Notes: generated from the letters alone by a model not told the origin. A stretch of 64,000 nucleotides of DNA from Sphingomonas sp. KRR8 (GCF_023559245.1 NZ_CP097462.1:186001-250000); one strand, 5' to 3'. Shown: positions 36,974 to 46,484, counted from the first letter of the stretch. Program-made: numbers and translations.

Positions 36974-37948
36974 TCAGGGCAGCAAGAGCACCGATCCAGT
37001 CGTCTTGCGGGCTTCAAGATCGCTATGGGCGCGCCCCGCGTCGATCAGCGGATAGCGCGCACCGATATCGACGTTCAGTTTGCCGTCCCGGATCATGGTC
37101 CACAACCGCTCGGCACCTTCGCGGCGATCGCCTTGATCACGATAATAGTCGAAAAGGGTCGGCCGGGTGACGAACAGGGAACCCTTGTTGGCGAGCACGC
37201 CAAGGTTGACGCCGGTGACCGGCCCTGAAGCGTTGCCGTAACTGATGATGAGGCCGCGAGGCGCAGCGGAGCCGAGGCTGGCTTCCCAAGTCTGCTGGCC
37301 GACCCCGTCGAATACAACGGGAACACCCTTTCCAACTGTCAACTCCCGGACCCGGTCGGCGACAACATCATGATCGTAGCGAATGACATCGGAGGCACCG
37401 GCGCGGCGGGCAATGGCGGCCTTGGCCTCGGTCGAAACGGTGCCGATGACGCGGGCACCCAGCGCTTTCGCCCACTGGACCAGCAATTGCCCCACTCCCC
37501 CCGCGGCGGCGTGGATCAGGACGTCCTGTCCAGCCTGCACCTTGCCGCAGCGCTCGGCCAGGAACTCGGCGGTGCAGCCCTTGAGCAGGGATGCGGCGGC
37601 GGTTTCTGCCGGGATGTCCGCTGGAACCGGCATCAGCATGTCGGCGGCGATGACCCGCGCGGTGGCGTAGGCGCCGCGCTTCGGTCCGAACGTCGCAACC
37701 CGGTCGCCCTCCTTGAAGTCGGCGTTCGTGCCAGCGGCACGAACAATGCCAACCGCCTCCATCCCGAGCAGGCTGGGCAGTTCGCCAGGATAGATCCCGT
37801 TGCGATGGTAGACGTCGATGAAGTTCAGCCCAACCGCCTCATGCTCTACCAGTACTTCGCCAGGGCCCGGTGGGGGCAGGTCGACAGTCTCCCATTCGAT
37901 CACTTCGGGACCGCCGGTGCGGCGTATGATGGCGCGGGTGGCTTGCAT
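36974..37948 (-). CDS. NADPH:quinone oxidoreductase, zinc-free MDR family
   Basis: A 324-residue medium-chain reductase. It shows EAVGLNFIDVYHRNGIYP (37-54) in place of zinc ligands, a AAAGGVGQLLVQWAKALGA cofactor motif near 146-164 and VFDGVGQQTWEASL. The length and motifs fit quinone reductase QOR. It lies 77 bases downstream of the thiolase. Confidence 0.92.
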   Translation of the reverse strand: MQATRAIIRRTGGPEVIEWETVDLPPPGPGEVLVEHEAVGLNFIDVYHRNGIYPGELPSLLGMEAVGIVRAAGTNADFKEGDRVATFGPKRGAYATARVIAADMLMPVPADIPAETAAASLLKGCTAEFLAERCGKVQAGQDVLIHAAAGGVGQLLVQWAKALGARVIGTVSTEAKAAIARRAGASDVIRYDHDVVADRVRELTVGKGVPVVFDGVGQQTWEASLGSAAPRGLIISYGNASGPVTGVNLGVLANKGSLFVTRPTLFDYYRDQGDRREGAERLWTMIRDGKLNVDIGARYPLIDAGRAHSDLEARKTTGSVLLLP

Positions 37949-38141
37949 GAACCCGACTTAGGAAGCCGCATCCCCCGCGACAATCGACGTGCCACATACT
38001 GAAGCGAGGAAGGCGGCGCGTTCCTGCCGTGGCCGTGCACAACGGCTGGACATCCCGAACTTCCCAACCCGCAATGGGACTCGCCCTCGGGCTTGCGAAG
38101 GTCCATGTTTCGCGAGGTGCACATCGTGCACGGGTGCAGAC

Positions 38142-38882
38142 ATGGCTGCAGCAGTCGCGCCTGCAACGAAGAACTTCGCTGGGACTCGGTCTCGTCGCGC
38201 GGGCAGCCTCATCTTTGTATGGCTAGCAGTCGCCTGCACGCTGGTGGCCGTGGTCGCGTTTGTACCGACTTACTGGCTGCAAGTCCCTGCAGGAACCTTC
38301 GTTGGGGCGCCGATCGTCCACCTGCACGCCGCTCTAAGCACCGGCTGGATGCTTTTCCTCGTCATGCAGACATATCTGGTCGCTCGGGGACGGTTACGGC
38401 GGCATCGTGATTGGAGCCTCGCCGGCATCGCACTTGCAACGCTGGTTGTCGTCGTAGGCCTTGCAACGGCAGTGATCAGTCTGCGTGAGCGGCTGGCTCG
38501 CGGGGAAGGCGATGCGGCGCGAATGTTTCTCGCGACGCCGTTCGCCGCAATGATGCTCTTCGCCTTGTTCACAGGTGCGGCAATCGCCTGCACGCACCGG
38601 CCCGAGTGGCACAAAAGGCTGATGATCGCCGGGACGGTGGCGCTGGTGAGCGCGGCGGGCGCCCGGGTCGCGTTCCTTCTTGCGATGGGGCGGCATCCGG
38701 GACTTAGACCAGGCGTGTTGCCGCCACCGCCCGAGCCGATGCCCACCGTGGTCGGCCTCGTGCTTCAGCTGATCGTCGTGGCCGGCATGATCCGTGACCG
38801 GACAAGGGCGCGCCTGGCTTTAGAATCCCGCATTTGGCGACCAGGTCTGACGGGCTCCGCGCAGTATAGGCGCCCCGACTGA
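38142..38882 (+). CDS. Polytopic membrane protein with replaced C-terminus
   Basis: A 246-residue protein with about six membrane helices from residue 25 to 225. VGAPIVHLHAALSTGWM and HRDWSLAGIAL are conserved-looking. I recognise no named family. From about residue 225 the frame runs antisense through a DUF2235 remnant, so the last 20 or so residues (after RDRTRARLA) are probably not original. The start at 38142 precedes a short basic head; a longer frame upstream has no support. Confidence 0.7.
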   Translation: MAAAVAPATKNFAGTRSRRAGSLIFVWLAVACTLVAVVAFVPTYWLQVPAGTFVGAPIVHLHAALSTGWMLFLVMQTYLVARGRLRRHRDWSLAGIALATLVVVVGLATAVISLRERLARGEGDAARMFLATPFAAMMLFALFTGAAIACTHRPEWHKRLMIAGTVALVSAAGARVAFLLAMGRHPGLRPGVLPPPPEPMPTVVGLVLQLIVVAGMIRDRTRARLALESRIWRPGLTGSAQYRRPD

Positions 38883-39138
38883 AGCCAAAGGTGGAGAGCT
38901 CGTCGCCGGGTTCGAAGCACTCCGTCAGCCAGGCATAGGCGTGGATGATTTCCTGATCGATGCCGTAACCCTCGACACCGCCGCGAACGGCATCGCCGGG
39001 TTGGGTGCCAATTCCCTTGCTGTAATAGACGAGCTGGTCCCGGGCACGTGGATCGCAGAGGCATGTGAGGCGCCAGACTTTCATGTTGTCTTCCAGCGTG
39101 GCCCAGGTGCCATCCAGGAGGATCGCGATGCGCTTCAT
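38815..39138 (-). pseudogene. DUF2235 (Tle1-like hydrolase) N-terminal remnant
   Basis: From an ATG at 39138 the frame reads MKRIAILLDGTW, then VYYSKGIGTQPGD, EGYGIDQEIIHAYAWL and FEPGDELSTFGFSRGAYTAR. These are the N-terminal landmarks of DUF2235 lipase-like proteins, including the GFSRGAYTAR nucleophile elbow. Homology stops after KCGILKPGA at about 38815, and the frame then continues antisense to the membrane gene. Only about a third of a normal protein is left, so it is a truncated pseudogene. Confidence 0.8.
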
Positions 39139-39172
39139 CGTCGTGAAAGCCACCTCCGCAAGTTGATAGCTC

Positions 39173-40753
39173 CTACGCTGCCGTGACGCCCTTCTCAGCT
39201 GCCATTTTGGCCAGGAGCGACACCGCCTCGTGCGCACTGGTGGCCGCGCTTTCCTGCCACAGCCCAACGTATGACAGATGCTCGCCAGCGAAGATGATGG
39301 GGCCTTCGGGCTTCAGCAGCTCCGCATAGCGGGGGCCGCGCCGAACGCCGGCGCCGGCGTCATCGAAGTCCGGGCCGATTGCCCCCACTCCCTCGGACCA
39401 TGGCACCAGTCCCCAGTCGACCGCGACTGCGCCTTTGAGCTGATTGGAGCGGCCCGGATGAAGCGCTTCGACCGACTCGCGACTGATCCTGATCTGCTCG
39501 GCAATCGGCAGCTTGGCGAAGGCTTCGGGCGTGTCGGGGTGCGTCCATCCGGCGCAATAGGCTCCCACCAGCACGCCGCGGGCCGAGTTGAACCCGCTGG
39601 AGGGATAGAGAATATTCTCGTTCAGGCGGTCGGTCCATGCCATTCCGCCGTAGACGTGATCGTCTGTTTCCCAGAAGCGAGGTGCCTCGAACGCCACCTT
39701 GGCGCTCTTGAGCATTGGCACCTCCTTGAGTGCCGCACTTTTAGCTGGGGAGAAGTCGCTCGGGATCCGCGACAGGATGGGCGGCGGCAGGGCGCAGATG
39801 CAATAGTCGGCGCGGGTGACGCCGCTTCGGTGCTCGATCCTCACACCCGCATTTTCGCGTCGAATGGCGCTGACCGGTTCATTCACTCGTGCCTTGTTTC
39901 TGAGTGCGTCGTGGAGCGCATGGGCGATGTGGTCCATGCCGCCCACCGGCTGCATCATGGTTGGCTGCATCTCGGTCAGCTGCTCGAACACATGCGGCAG
40001 CCCGACTCCCCGATTGGGAAGCGTTTCGCGCAGGGTCAGCGGGTCCAGCAGCTCAGCCGGGTGGTCGTAACCGCCAGGCGGCACCTTGTAGCCGGAACGT
40101 GGGTGCGGGCGCAGGACGCCCTGCGCATCGAGGCCCGAGTAGAAGCGTAGGAACTCGGCGAATTCCTTCATTTCCTCGGCTGGCATGGTGTCGTTGAGGG
40201 CGTGGCGATTGATCGCCTTCGTGAGCAACTCGCCGATGCGACCCTGGAGATCGAACACCATCCGGCCGCCTCTCACGGCCTTGCCGCCGAAGTCCCAGCT
40301 CGCGGAGCGGTTCGCGTTGACGAAGGGCTCGAGCGGCACGCCGAACTTGCGTGCGTAGCCGAGGATCGCATGATGGTGGGACGGCAGCCGGGCAGGACCG
40401 GCATTGAAATAAAGGCCCGGCGAGAAGCTTGCCCGCTGCTCGTCGCGACCGTTCAGCACGATCCGGTCCCTGCCACGAATGGTCCAGCTGCGCCCGCCGA
40501 CCCGATCGCGGGCCTCGAGCAAGGTCACGCGGTAACCGGCCTGCTCCAGCTCGAATGCCGAAACCAGACCGGCGATGCCGGCGCCAAGAATCACCACGTG
40601 CGGTCCGCCACCGGGCAGTTTCGGCAAGGCGAAGTTCGCGGCGCTGGCTGGCGTGCCCACCGCCAGCCCCATCATCTGCATGGCGGCGTAAGTGGCGCCC
40701 AGGCCAGCAGTCTGGCCGATACGGAGCAGGGCTTCGCGACGTGAAACGGTCAT
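39173..40753 (-). CDS. Flavin monoamine / L-amino acid oxidase family protein
   Basis: A 526-residue FAD oxidase with an N-terminal Tat-like signal (SRREALLR). The FAD motif GAGIAGLVSAFELEQAGY starts near 57 and is followed by EARDRVGGR. The C-terminus has GPIIFAGEHLSYVGLWQESA, typical of amine oxidases. It is probably periplasmic. It is in tandem with the RidA-like gene, which may remove the reactive imines it produces. Confidence 0.9.
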   Translation of the reverse strand: MTVSRREALLRIGQTAGLGATYAAMQMMGLAVGTPASAANFALPKLPGGGPHVVILGAGIAGLVSAFELEQAGYRVTLLEARDRVGGRSWTIRGRDRIVLNGRDEQRASFSPGLYFNAGPARLPSHHHAILGYARKFGVPLEPFVNANRSASWDFGGKAVRGGRMVFDLQGRIGELLTKAINRHALNDTMPAEEMKEFAEFLRFYSGLDAQGVLRPHPRSGYKVPPGGYDHPAELLDPLTLRETLPNRGVGLPHVFEQLTEMQPTMMQPVGGMDHIAHALHDALRNKARVNEPVSAIRRENAGVRIEHRSGVTRADYCICALPPPILSRIPSDFSPAKSAALKEVPMLKSAKVAFEAPRFWETDDHVYGGMAWTDRLNENILYPSSGFNSARGVLVGAYCAGWTHPDTPEAFAKLPIAEQIRISRESVEALHPGRSNQLKGAVAVDWGLVPWSEGVGAIGPDFDDAGAGVRRGPRYAELLKPEGPIIFAGEHLSYVGLWQESAATSAHEAVSLLAKMAAEKGVTAA

Positions 40754-40765
40754 TACCCTGTCTCC

Positions 40766-41242
40766 CTACTTGGCTGCGGTCACCTCAATCTCGACCAGGA
40801 AGTCGGGGTCGTAGAGCCCCGCGATCTGCACCGTGGTGCGGGCCGGCTTGGCCGGCTGCTGGGGAGTGCCGAAACGCTCCCGATACGCCTTCATCATGCC
40901 GGCGAAGTCCATTCGCGACTGACCGGACGGGGCGACGAGAAAGACGCGCATCATCACGACATCGCCAAGGCCGAGACCCTGCGCCGCGAGCGCCTTCTCA
41001 ACTTTTGCCAACACGGAGCGGGTCTGCGTTTCGGTGTCGCCGTAGCGCTTTGGCGAGCCGGGCGGCGCAGCGGAGTCCGCAATATCCGGAACCTGGCCAC
41101 TGACATAGACGATCCGAGCGTCCCCAAGCACTGCCACGCTGGTTGAGATTGGCGCGTCTGGTGGCCCGATGCGGACGGGCGAGCCCGCCGCCGGAACCAT
41201 GAAACCAGCCGCCACGCACACGAACAAGATCGATCGAAGCAT
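40766..41242 (-). CDS. Exported RidA family protein
   Basis: A 158-residue RidA/YjgF protein with a signal peptide (ILFVCVAAGFMVPAAG). Its family residues include VYVSGQVPD, the QTRSVLAKVEKAL helix and FLVEIEVTAAK. RidA proteins hydrolyse enamine/imine intermediates. Encoded 12 bases upstream of the amine oxidase, it likely detoxifies that enzyme's imino acid product outside the cytoplasm. The ATG at 41242 is chosen as it starts the signal peptide. Confidence 0.88.
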   Translation of the reverse strand: MLRSILFVCVAAGFMVPAAGSPVRIGPPDAPISTSVAVLGDARIVYVSGQVPDIADSAAPPGSPKRYGDTETQTRSVLAKVEKALAAQGLGLGDVVMMRVFLVAPSGQSRMDFAGMMKAYRERFGTPQQPAKPARTTVQIAGLYDPDFLVEIEVTAAK

Positions 41243-41362
41243 CGTGACGTCCCCCCGTGCGGGACAAGGTAGCATGGTTGAAGCGGGCTGTCCTCTAGCG
41301 GATTTCTGCGGTTCGCCGGGTCTACGTCACAGCCAGGAACGGTCGCCGGGCGGTAAGCTCGA

Positions 41363-41908
41363 TCAGTCCGCTCGGCGCAATGCTCGTGCCGAGGCCCTGC
41401 TGGTCTGACACAAGGCGGTGGCCATGTCGTCGACGCTCGCGAACGCGCGACCGCGCAGCCAGTTCTCCACCAGCGCGAGTTGCGCCTCGGCCAGGTGAAT
41501 TGCGGCGAGGCGAGGCGGCAGGAGCAGTGACTCGCTGGAACGGCGCAGCTGGCTCTCGATCATCTCGCTCAACGAAAGCGCTACAATCCGGCGCGCGCTT
41601 CCGGTGAAGATCGGATCGACCAGCCGCCTGTTGTCCCAGAAGTGGTCGAGCACGCGCGCAAGCTCCGGAACGTGGTCATCTCCACCAAGGCAAGATGCGA
41701 ACACTTCCAGAAATTGCGCCATTGAAGCGCGGAGCACGTCGTCCTTGCTGCTGAAGTGCTCGTAGAAGGTGGAGCGCGCGATGCCGGCGCCCGCGACGAT
41801 GCTCTGCACCGAGACGTTCTCGAAACCATCCCGAAAGAGCAGACCGGCGAACGCGTTCAGGATTGCGGCGCGGGAGCGCAGACTTCGGTTCTCGATCGGT
41901 GCCGTCAT
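41363..41908 (-). CDS. TetR/AcrR family regulator
   Basis: A 181-residue regulator. The helix-turn-helix spans ENVSVQSIVAGAGIARSTFYEHFSSKDDV (about 30-58; shown in two parts, VSVQSIVAGAGIARS and TFYEHFSSKDDV). The ATG at 41908 fits the family; longer frames upstream run into the divergent gene's promoter region. It is divergent from the 42037 gene and probably controls it. Confidence 0.88.
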   Translation of the reverse strand: MTAPIENRSLRSRAAILNAFAGLLFRDGFENVSVQSIVAGAGIARSTFYEHFSSKDDVLRASMAQFLEVFASCLGGDDHVPELARVLDHFWDNRRLVDPIFTGSARRIVALSLSEMIESQLRRSSESLLLPPRLAAIHLAEAQLALVENWLRGRAFASVDDMATALCQTSRASARALRRAD

Positions 41909-42036
41909 GAACCGCTTATCGGACAAAGCGCGGCGAATGTCCGCGTTCTTGATGCTTGGTCGAAACACCCGTTTTCGGCTCTCGCAAGGACCCGTAGCTC
42001 CCGCTGCATAGTCCATCAGAAGGAAAACGCAGCGCC

Positions 42037-42612
42037 ATGTTCAAGCCACTGAACCTCATCGCGATCGCGGCTTTGCTTGCAGTGCCGACGATTGCCAAGG
42101 CACATTCGGTTACGCAAACGCATTTCCTCGAAAAGGCAAAGCCGTACGCACCCTTCGAGTTTCTGATCGGCGACTGGTACAGCAGGCTCGCCACCCAGAA
42201 CGTCTCCATCCATCAGGAATTCAAATGGGGACCGGCCAAGTCCTACATCACCTATGCCAGCTATCTGGTTGTGCCCGGCCAGCCAGAGCAGCTGCACTTC
42301 ACGGGGATGATGGTCTGGAACGGCCAGTCGAAAGCGCTGGATTTCCTGTTCGTCCTGCAGCCGGGGAGTGGGGCGCAGGAAAAGGGCGCCGTCGTGGTGC
42401 AGCCGGACGGAAGCGTCGTCCGACAAATCGCGCTGACCGCCGCCGACGCCGACCTCGACCACTTTCGTCAGACTTTCCGCAAGGCTGCTGGAGGAAAGGT
42501 CATCACCAGCATGATGGAGCGGACGGTCAATGGCTGGAAACTGCAGCCGCCGGGCGAGATCGTGATGGAGAAAGCGCCGGCAATTGCTGGGTCCAACCCG
42601 GCAGGCCACTGA
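42037..42612 (+). CDS. Secreted protein of unknown function, lipocalin-like
   Basis: A 191-residue protein with a signal peptide cleaved near TIAKA-HS (residue 22). The mature part begins with FEFLIGDWYSRLA (about 39-51), reminiscent of DUF1579/lipocalin-type domains, and has alternating beta-strand patterns. It faces the TetR gene divergently across 128 bases. The function is unknown. Confidence 0.75.
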   Translation: MFKPLNLIAIAALLAVPTIAKAHSVTQTHFLEKAKPYAPFEFLIGDWYSRLATQNVSIHQEFKWGPAKSYITYASYLVVPGQPEQLHFTGMMVWNGQSKALDFLFVLQPGSGAQEKGAVVVQPDGSVVRQIALTAADADLDHFRQTFRKAAGGKVITSMMERTVNGWKLQPPGEIVMEKAPAIAGSNPAGH

Positions 42613-42729
42613 AAGCTTTCATCGGCAGGCCTGCTTGAGTTGGCCGCGTGTGCGCATTGTCGTCAATCGTGTTAATGAGTTGACGTTCCTCCGCCTGCGG
42701 CTGACGAGCGCCACTCAACGCGAGGTTTC

Positions 42730-42972
42730 ATGAACGTGCGTTTCTATGGCCGCTTGGCCGACCTGCTTGGCGAGGAGATGCGGCTCGACTTGCCCGAGGG
42801 AGGCTCGATCGAGAGCCTCCGGCTGGCCATTGTCGAGCGGCACCCCGAGGCCGGAGCAGAGATCATGAGCGGCCGCGTGCGTGCGCTGGTTGGCGACACG
42901 ATCGTGGATGAGACGAAGCAGCTATCGGCCGCCGATTCCGTGGAGTTCATCCCCCCGGTTTCCGGCGGCTGA
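42730..42972 (+). CDS. MoaD/ThiS family sulfur carrier protein
   Basis: An 80-residue ubiquitin-fold protein ending in Gly-Gly (PPVSGG), the adenylated and thiocarboxylated tail used in molybdopterin synthesis. The core FYGRLADLLGEEMRLDLP is typical of MoaD. No moaE follows. The stop TGA at 42970 is followed in the same frame by another coding-like stretch. A molybdopterin enzyme is encoded at 47276. Confidence 0.85.
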   Translation: MNVRFYGRLADLLGEEMRLDLPEGGSIESLRLAIVERHPEAGAEIMSGRVRALVGDTIVDETKQLSAADSVEFIPPVSGG

Positions 42973-43188
42973 CCGTGTGGACGACACAACTTCGCGCATG
43001 AGCTTGGGCCGACGGGCGAGCGCGAGACCTTCTCGCGTGGCTATGCCGACGGCGACGCCGTGCGCTTGTTTGATCACCAGGACTCGAGCGCCCAGCAGGT
43101 GCTTGCGAAGGCCACTCTTCTGGTCCGGCGTCCTTCGGGGGACCAGCCGATCGTCAAAGGTGGCCCCGTCGGCGTGCTGAACTTCTGA
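42973..43188 (+). pseudogene. Coding-like fragment without a start, in frame after moaD
   Basis: Directly after the moaD stop, the same frame stays open for 71 codons up to a TGA at 43186-43188. It has strong GC3 codon bias and a protein-like sequence including RHNFAHELGPTGERETFSR, ADGDAVRLFDH and PSGDQPIVKGGPVGVLNF. No ATG, GTG or TTG lies near its 5' end in this frame, while a GTG at 42977 in another frame reads VDDTTSR. A frameshifted small gene is the likely explanation. No family is recognised. Confidence 0.45.
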
Positions 43189-43251
43189 TCGGGGCGGGGC
43201 CTTCCGCCTCACGATCGGACCAGTCATGCGACTGGGCGAACAGGCGCGCAT

Positions 43252-44898
43252 TCACGGTATCGGTTTATTGACTTCACCTTGGTGGGTGTGCGGAGCGGCT
43301 GGGTGATGCCGCTGTTTCTCGTAGTCCTTGAGCGCTTCGCGCATGCGCCGAACTGCCTCGCGGCGGGCTGTTTCGCTCTCCAGCTTGCGCAGCTCGGAAC
43401 GAAGGCTGAGCGTGAACTCCGAAAGGTCGGTCTGCCAGTCCGAAGCGAGCACGCCGCGCACGTCGTCACGGCCAGTCTTCAGACGCCGTGCAGGGGAGGA
43501 GGGTGGTAGCTCGTAACACTCGCCGATCTCGGGGATGCGGACGTTGCCACCCTGTCCGCCATCGCCAAGCTCGTCCGCCAGTGATTGCAGCGCGCCGCTT
43601 TCCCCATGGGTGAGGAAGGTGGTGCCGGCAATTCGTCCACGCGCCCGCACCCACTGCAGGAGTTCACCGCGATCGGCGTGCGCGGAGTAGCAGTCGAGCC
43701 GGCGGATCTGGGCGCGGACATTCACCTCACGACCGGAGATCCTGACCCGCTGAGCGCCCTCCACGATATGTCGGCCAAGCGTGCCTGCCGCCTGATATCC
43801 GACAAACAAGACGGTCGAATTGTGCCGCGGCAGATTGTGCACGAGATGGTGCCGCACCCGGCCAGCTTCGCACATTCCCGAGGCGGCCAAGATGATAGCG
43901 CCCGAGATGTCATTCAGCCGGATGGATTGCTCAGGCGTCTCAACGAAGTGGAAAGCCGGGTGATGGAACACCTCTGTTCCATCGAGGTCTTCAAGCTCGC
44001 GCGCGTGGCGGGCGAAGACGCCGGTGACCCGGCTTGCCAGAGGCGAGTCGATGAAGACGTGAACGCGCGGCAACTCGCCCCTGTTCATCAGAATGGCGAT
44101 GTCGAGCAGGAGCTCCTGTGTCCGCTCCAGCGCGAAGCTTGGGATGAGGAGATTGCCGCCCCGCGCTAACGCGGATTGGATCTCGTCCTTGAGCAGCCGC
44201 CGGCGCTCCGCCGGGGAGACTTCTTCGCGGTCGCGGTCGCCGTAGGTGCTTTCGCACAGGAGGTGGTCGATCCCCTCGACGGGTCCGCCAGGGCTCGCGT
44301 GGAAGGACTTGTTGTCGGGCCCGAGGTCCCCTGAGAACAGCAGTCGGGTGGCGCCCGCCAGAACTTCGACGGATGCCGAGCCGAGGATGTGGCCGGCGTT
44401 CCAGAGTCGAGCTTCAACTCCAGCAATGGGGTGGAACGGCGTGCCGAGTTCAATCGCCACCGCCTGCGCGCAGGCCGCTTGCGCATCGGCTTCGGTATAG
44501 ATGGGGACCGCCGGCGGCTCGCCGCGGCGGTCGGGCCGCCGATTGCGCTGCTCGGCTTCATATTCCTGGATGCGACCTGCGTCGGGAAGCATCTGCGCAA
44601 GGAGGTCTGCTGTTCCGCTCGTGCAGTAGATCGGCCCGGTGAACCCCTCACGAACCAATCTTGGGAGCAGGCCGCTGTGGTCGACATGCGCGTGAGTGAG
44701 GATGACGCCGCCAAGCTCTGCCGGGGTGAAGGCGAATGGCTGTCGGTTGAGCGCTTCCAACGCGCGCGGACCCTGCACCAGGCCGCAGTCGATCAGCAGT
44801 CGCTTGCCACCCAGTTCGAGTTCGTAGCACGAGCCCGTGACCGTTCGTGCGGCTCCGTGGAAGGTGAGCGTCGGCGGAGGTTGCGGGCCAGCGTCCAT
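43252..44898 (-). CDS. Metallo-beta-lactamase / beta-CASP ribonuclease-like protein
   Basis: A 548-residue zinc hydrolase. The MBL motif HAHVDHSG is at 69-76, FSGDLG follows the second metal site, and the beta-CASP and RMMBL parts show ASGMCEAGRVRHHL, DCYSAHADRGELLQWV and FLTHGESGA. It belongs to the RNA-specificity-domain exonuclease group (CPSF73/YsiA-like). The C-terminal 90 residues are a charged helical extension. The substrate is probably RNA. Confidence 0.93.
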   Translation of the reverse strand: MDAGPQPPPTLTFHGAARTVTGSCYELELGGKRLLIDCGLVQGPRALEALNRQPFAFTPAELGGVILTHAHVDHSGLLPRLVREGFTGPIYCTSGTADLLAQMLPDAGRIQEYEAEQRNRRPDRRGEPPAVPIYTEADAQAACAQAVAIELGTPFHPIAGVEARLWNAGHILGSASVEVLAGATRLLFSGDLGPDNKSFHASPGGPVEGIDHLLCESTYGDRDREEVSPAERRRLLKDEIQSALARGGNLLIPSFALERTQELLLDIAILMNRGELPRVHVFIDSPLASRVTGVFARHARELEDLDGTEVFHHPAFHFVETPEQSIRLNDISGAIILAASGMCEAGRVRHHLVHNLPRHNSTVLFVGYQAAGTLGRHIVEGAQRVRISGREVNVRAQIRRLDCYSAHADRGELLQWVRARGRIAGTTFLTHGESGALQSLADELGDGGQGGNVRIPEIGECYELPPSSPARRLKTGRDDVRGVLASDWQTDLSEFTLSLRSELRKLESETARREAVRRMREALKDYEKQRHHPAAPHTHQGEVNKPIP

Positions 44899-45025
44899 GT
44901 TCTCGTGCGATAAAAGGATGAATGAGGCTTGTTGCTAGCGTGCGCATGGTCACGTGCCATACGCAATGTCCGCAGATGAGGCTTGCGACGCTGCCGTTGC
45001 TCCGGGCGACCAGGACTTCCGCCGG

Positions 45026-46375
45026 TCAGTGGTAAGCAAGCGCTTCTTCCGCCCACGTCGCCAGGTCCAGTGCTCGCGCATCCTTGTGCCAGGACGTCAC
45101 CAGCTGACATCCGACCGGCAGCCCCTCTAACTGCCCGAATGGAATGGCGGCCACGGGCACACCCGCCAGGCTAGACGGCGCGGTCAACGCAAGCTGGGCG
45201 TCACGATAGGGCACGAGCCCGCCTTCCAGCAGGACTTCAGTCTCCGCACGGCGGAGCGGCGGAAATGGCGTCGTCGGCAGCAGGAGAGCATCGACCATGC
45301 TCTCGTCGAAAGCACGCCGGAGCCCCTCGATCACCCGGGTCCGAAGCTCGCGTGCGTCGAGATAGGCGGCCAGCGGCATCCTCGAACCGGCCTCAAGCGC
45401 CGTCCTGACGGTCTTCGAGAAACCTTCCGGGCCGGCGGCCAAGGCAGCGCGATGAACATGCGCCGCTTCGGCTCTCACGAGCGGTGTGTAAGCGGTGGCA
45501 GTGAGCTCCAGGTCGGGCACCTCAACCGCAATGACGTCGGCACCAGCAAACCTCAGACGTTCGATCAAGCGCTCGAAAGCGAGGCGCATGGACTTGCTGA
45601 GGCGTCCAGCGAGATAAGTTTCTGGGATGCCGAGCCTCGGCCGGTGGACCTCGCTGCTTGGCAGCTCGCGTCCCGCCAGGATGGACGTGAGCAGGCGGGC
45701 GTCAGCCATGCAGGTCGTGATCGGCCCAGCATGGTCGCAGGTAAGTGACAAAGGTAGGGCCCCATCAAGTGGCACGAGGCCGTGGGTCGGTTTGAAGCCC
45801 ACCACACCGCACTGGGCAGCCGGAACACGGATTGAGCCGCCAGTGTCGGTCCCGAGTGAGCCCAGGCCGATGCCGACGGAGACCGCCACGGCGGATCCAC
45901 TCGACGAGCCGCCCGCCTGTCGCTCTGGATCGTGTGGGTTGCAGACGTCGCCGGTCCACTCGTTCTCGCCGGTGAGGCCGAGCGCGACCTCGTGCATGTT
46001 GGTCTTGGCGATGACGATCGCGCCGGCTTCCTGCAGGCGGCGAACCGCGGTGGATGGCTGAAGAGGTGGAAGGTTGGCGCGTGTGCCGGCTCTCGTCCCG
46101 AACCCCGGTACCTCGAACAGGTCTTTCACGGTGACCGGAATGCCGTGGAGTGGCCCCCGAATAATGCCCGCTGCCGTCTCCCTGTCGCGCTCACGGGCCA
46201 ACAGAATCGATCCCTCAGCGTCCATCTCCGCGATCGCGTTCAAGCTGGCATGCCTCTGGGCAGCAGCCACGGAGTCCTGGACGACAGTCTCCGCGGTCAA
46301 GCGCCCTTCCGCGATCATCGCAGCGGCATCGACGATGGAAGTTGGCCTCATGAGATCAGCGAGCGGCGAGGCCAC
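45026..46375 (-). CDS. Amidase signature family protein
   Basis: A 449-residue Ser-cisSer-Lys hydrolase. The catalytic lysine is K84 (TVKDLFEVPG), the Gly/Ser-rich loop GGSSSGSAVAV is at 155-165, and the nucleophile S181 is in TDTGGSIRVP. Members hydrolyse amides broadly; no GatB or GatC is nearby, so it is not obviously the tRNA amidotransferase subunit. Confidence 0.92.
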   Translation of the reverse strand: MASPLADLMRPTSIVDAAAMIAEGRLTAETVVQDSVAAAQRHASLNAIAEMDAEGSILLARERDRETAAGIIRGPLHGIPVTVKDLFEVPGFGTRAGTRANLPPLQPSTAVRRLQEAGAIVIAKTNMHEVALGLTGENEWTGDVCNPHDPERQAGGSSSGSAVAVSVGIGLGSLGTDTGGSIRVPAAQCGVVGFKPTHGLVPLDGALPLSLTCDHAGPITTCMADARLLTSILAGRELPSSEVHRPRLGIPETYLAGRLSKSMRLAFERLIERLRFAGADVIAVEVPDLELTATAYTPLVRAEAAHVHRAALAAGPEGFSKTVRTALEAGSRMPLAAYLDARELRTRVIEGLRRAFDESMVDALLLPTTPFPPLRRAETEVLLEGGLVPYRDAQLALTAPSSLAGVPVAAIPFGQLEGLPVGCQLVTSWHKDARALDLATWAEEALAYH

Positions 46376-46410
46376 GGCCTTTGTGGCCAGTGTTGCCTGA
46401 TCCTAGGGAG

Positions 46411-46484
46411 TGGAGGCCCGAGCCGGAATCGAACCGGCGTGCAAGGATTTGCAGTCCTCTGCGTAACCACTCCGCCATCGGGCC
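46411..46484 (-). tRNA. tRNA-Cys (anticodon GCA)
   Basis: A cloverleaf is read on the minus strand, with acceptor GGCCCGA/TCGGGCC, anticodon stem GAGGA/TCCTT, loop CTGCAAA (anticodon GCA), T-arm with GGTTCGATTCC, and an encoded CCA. Confidence 0.96.
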
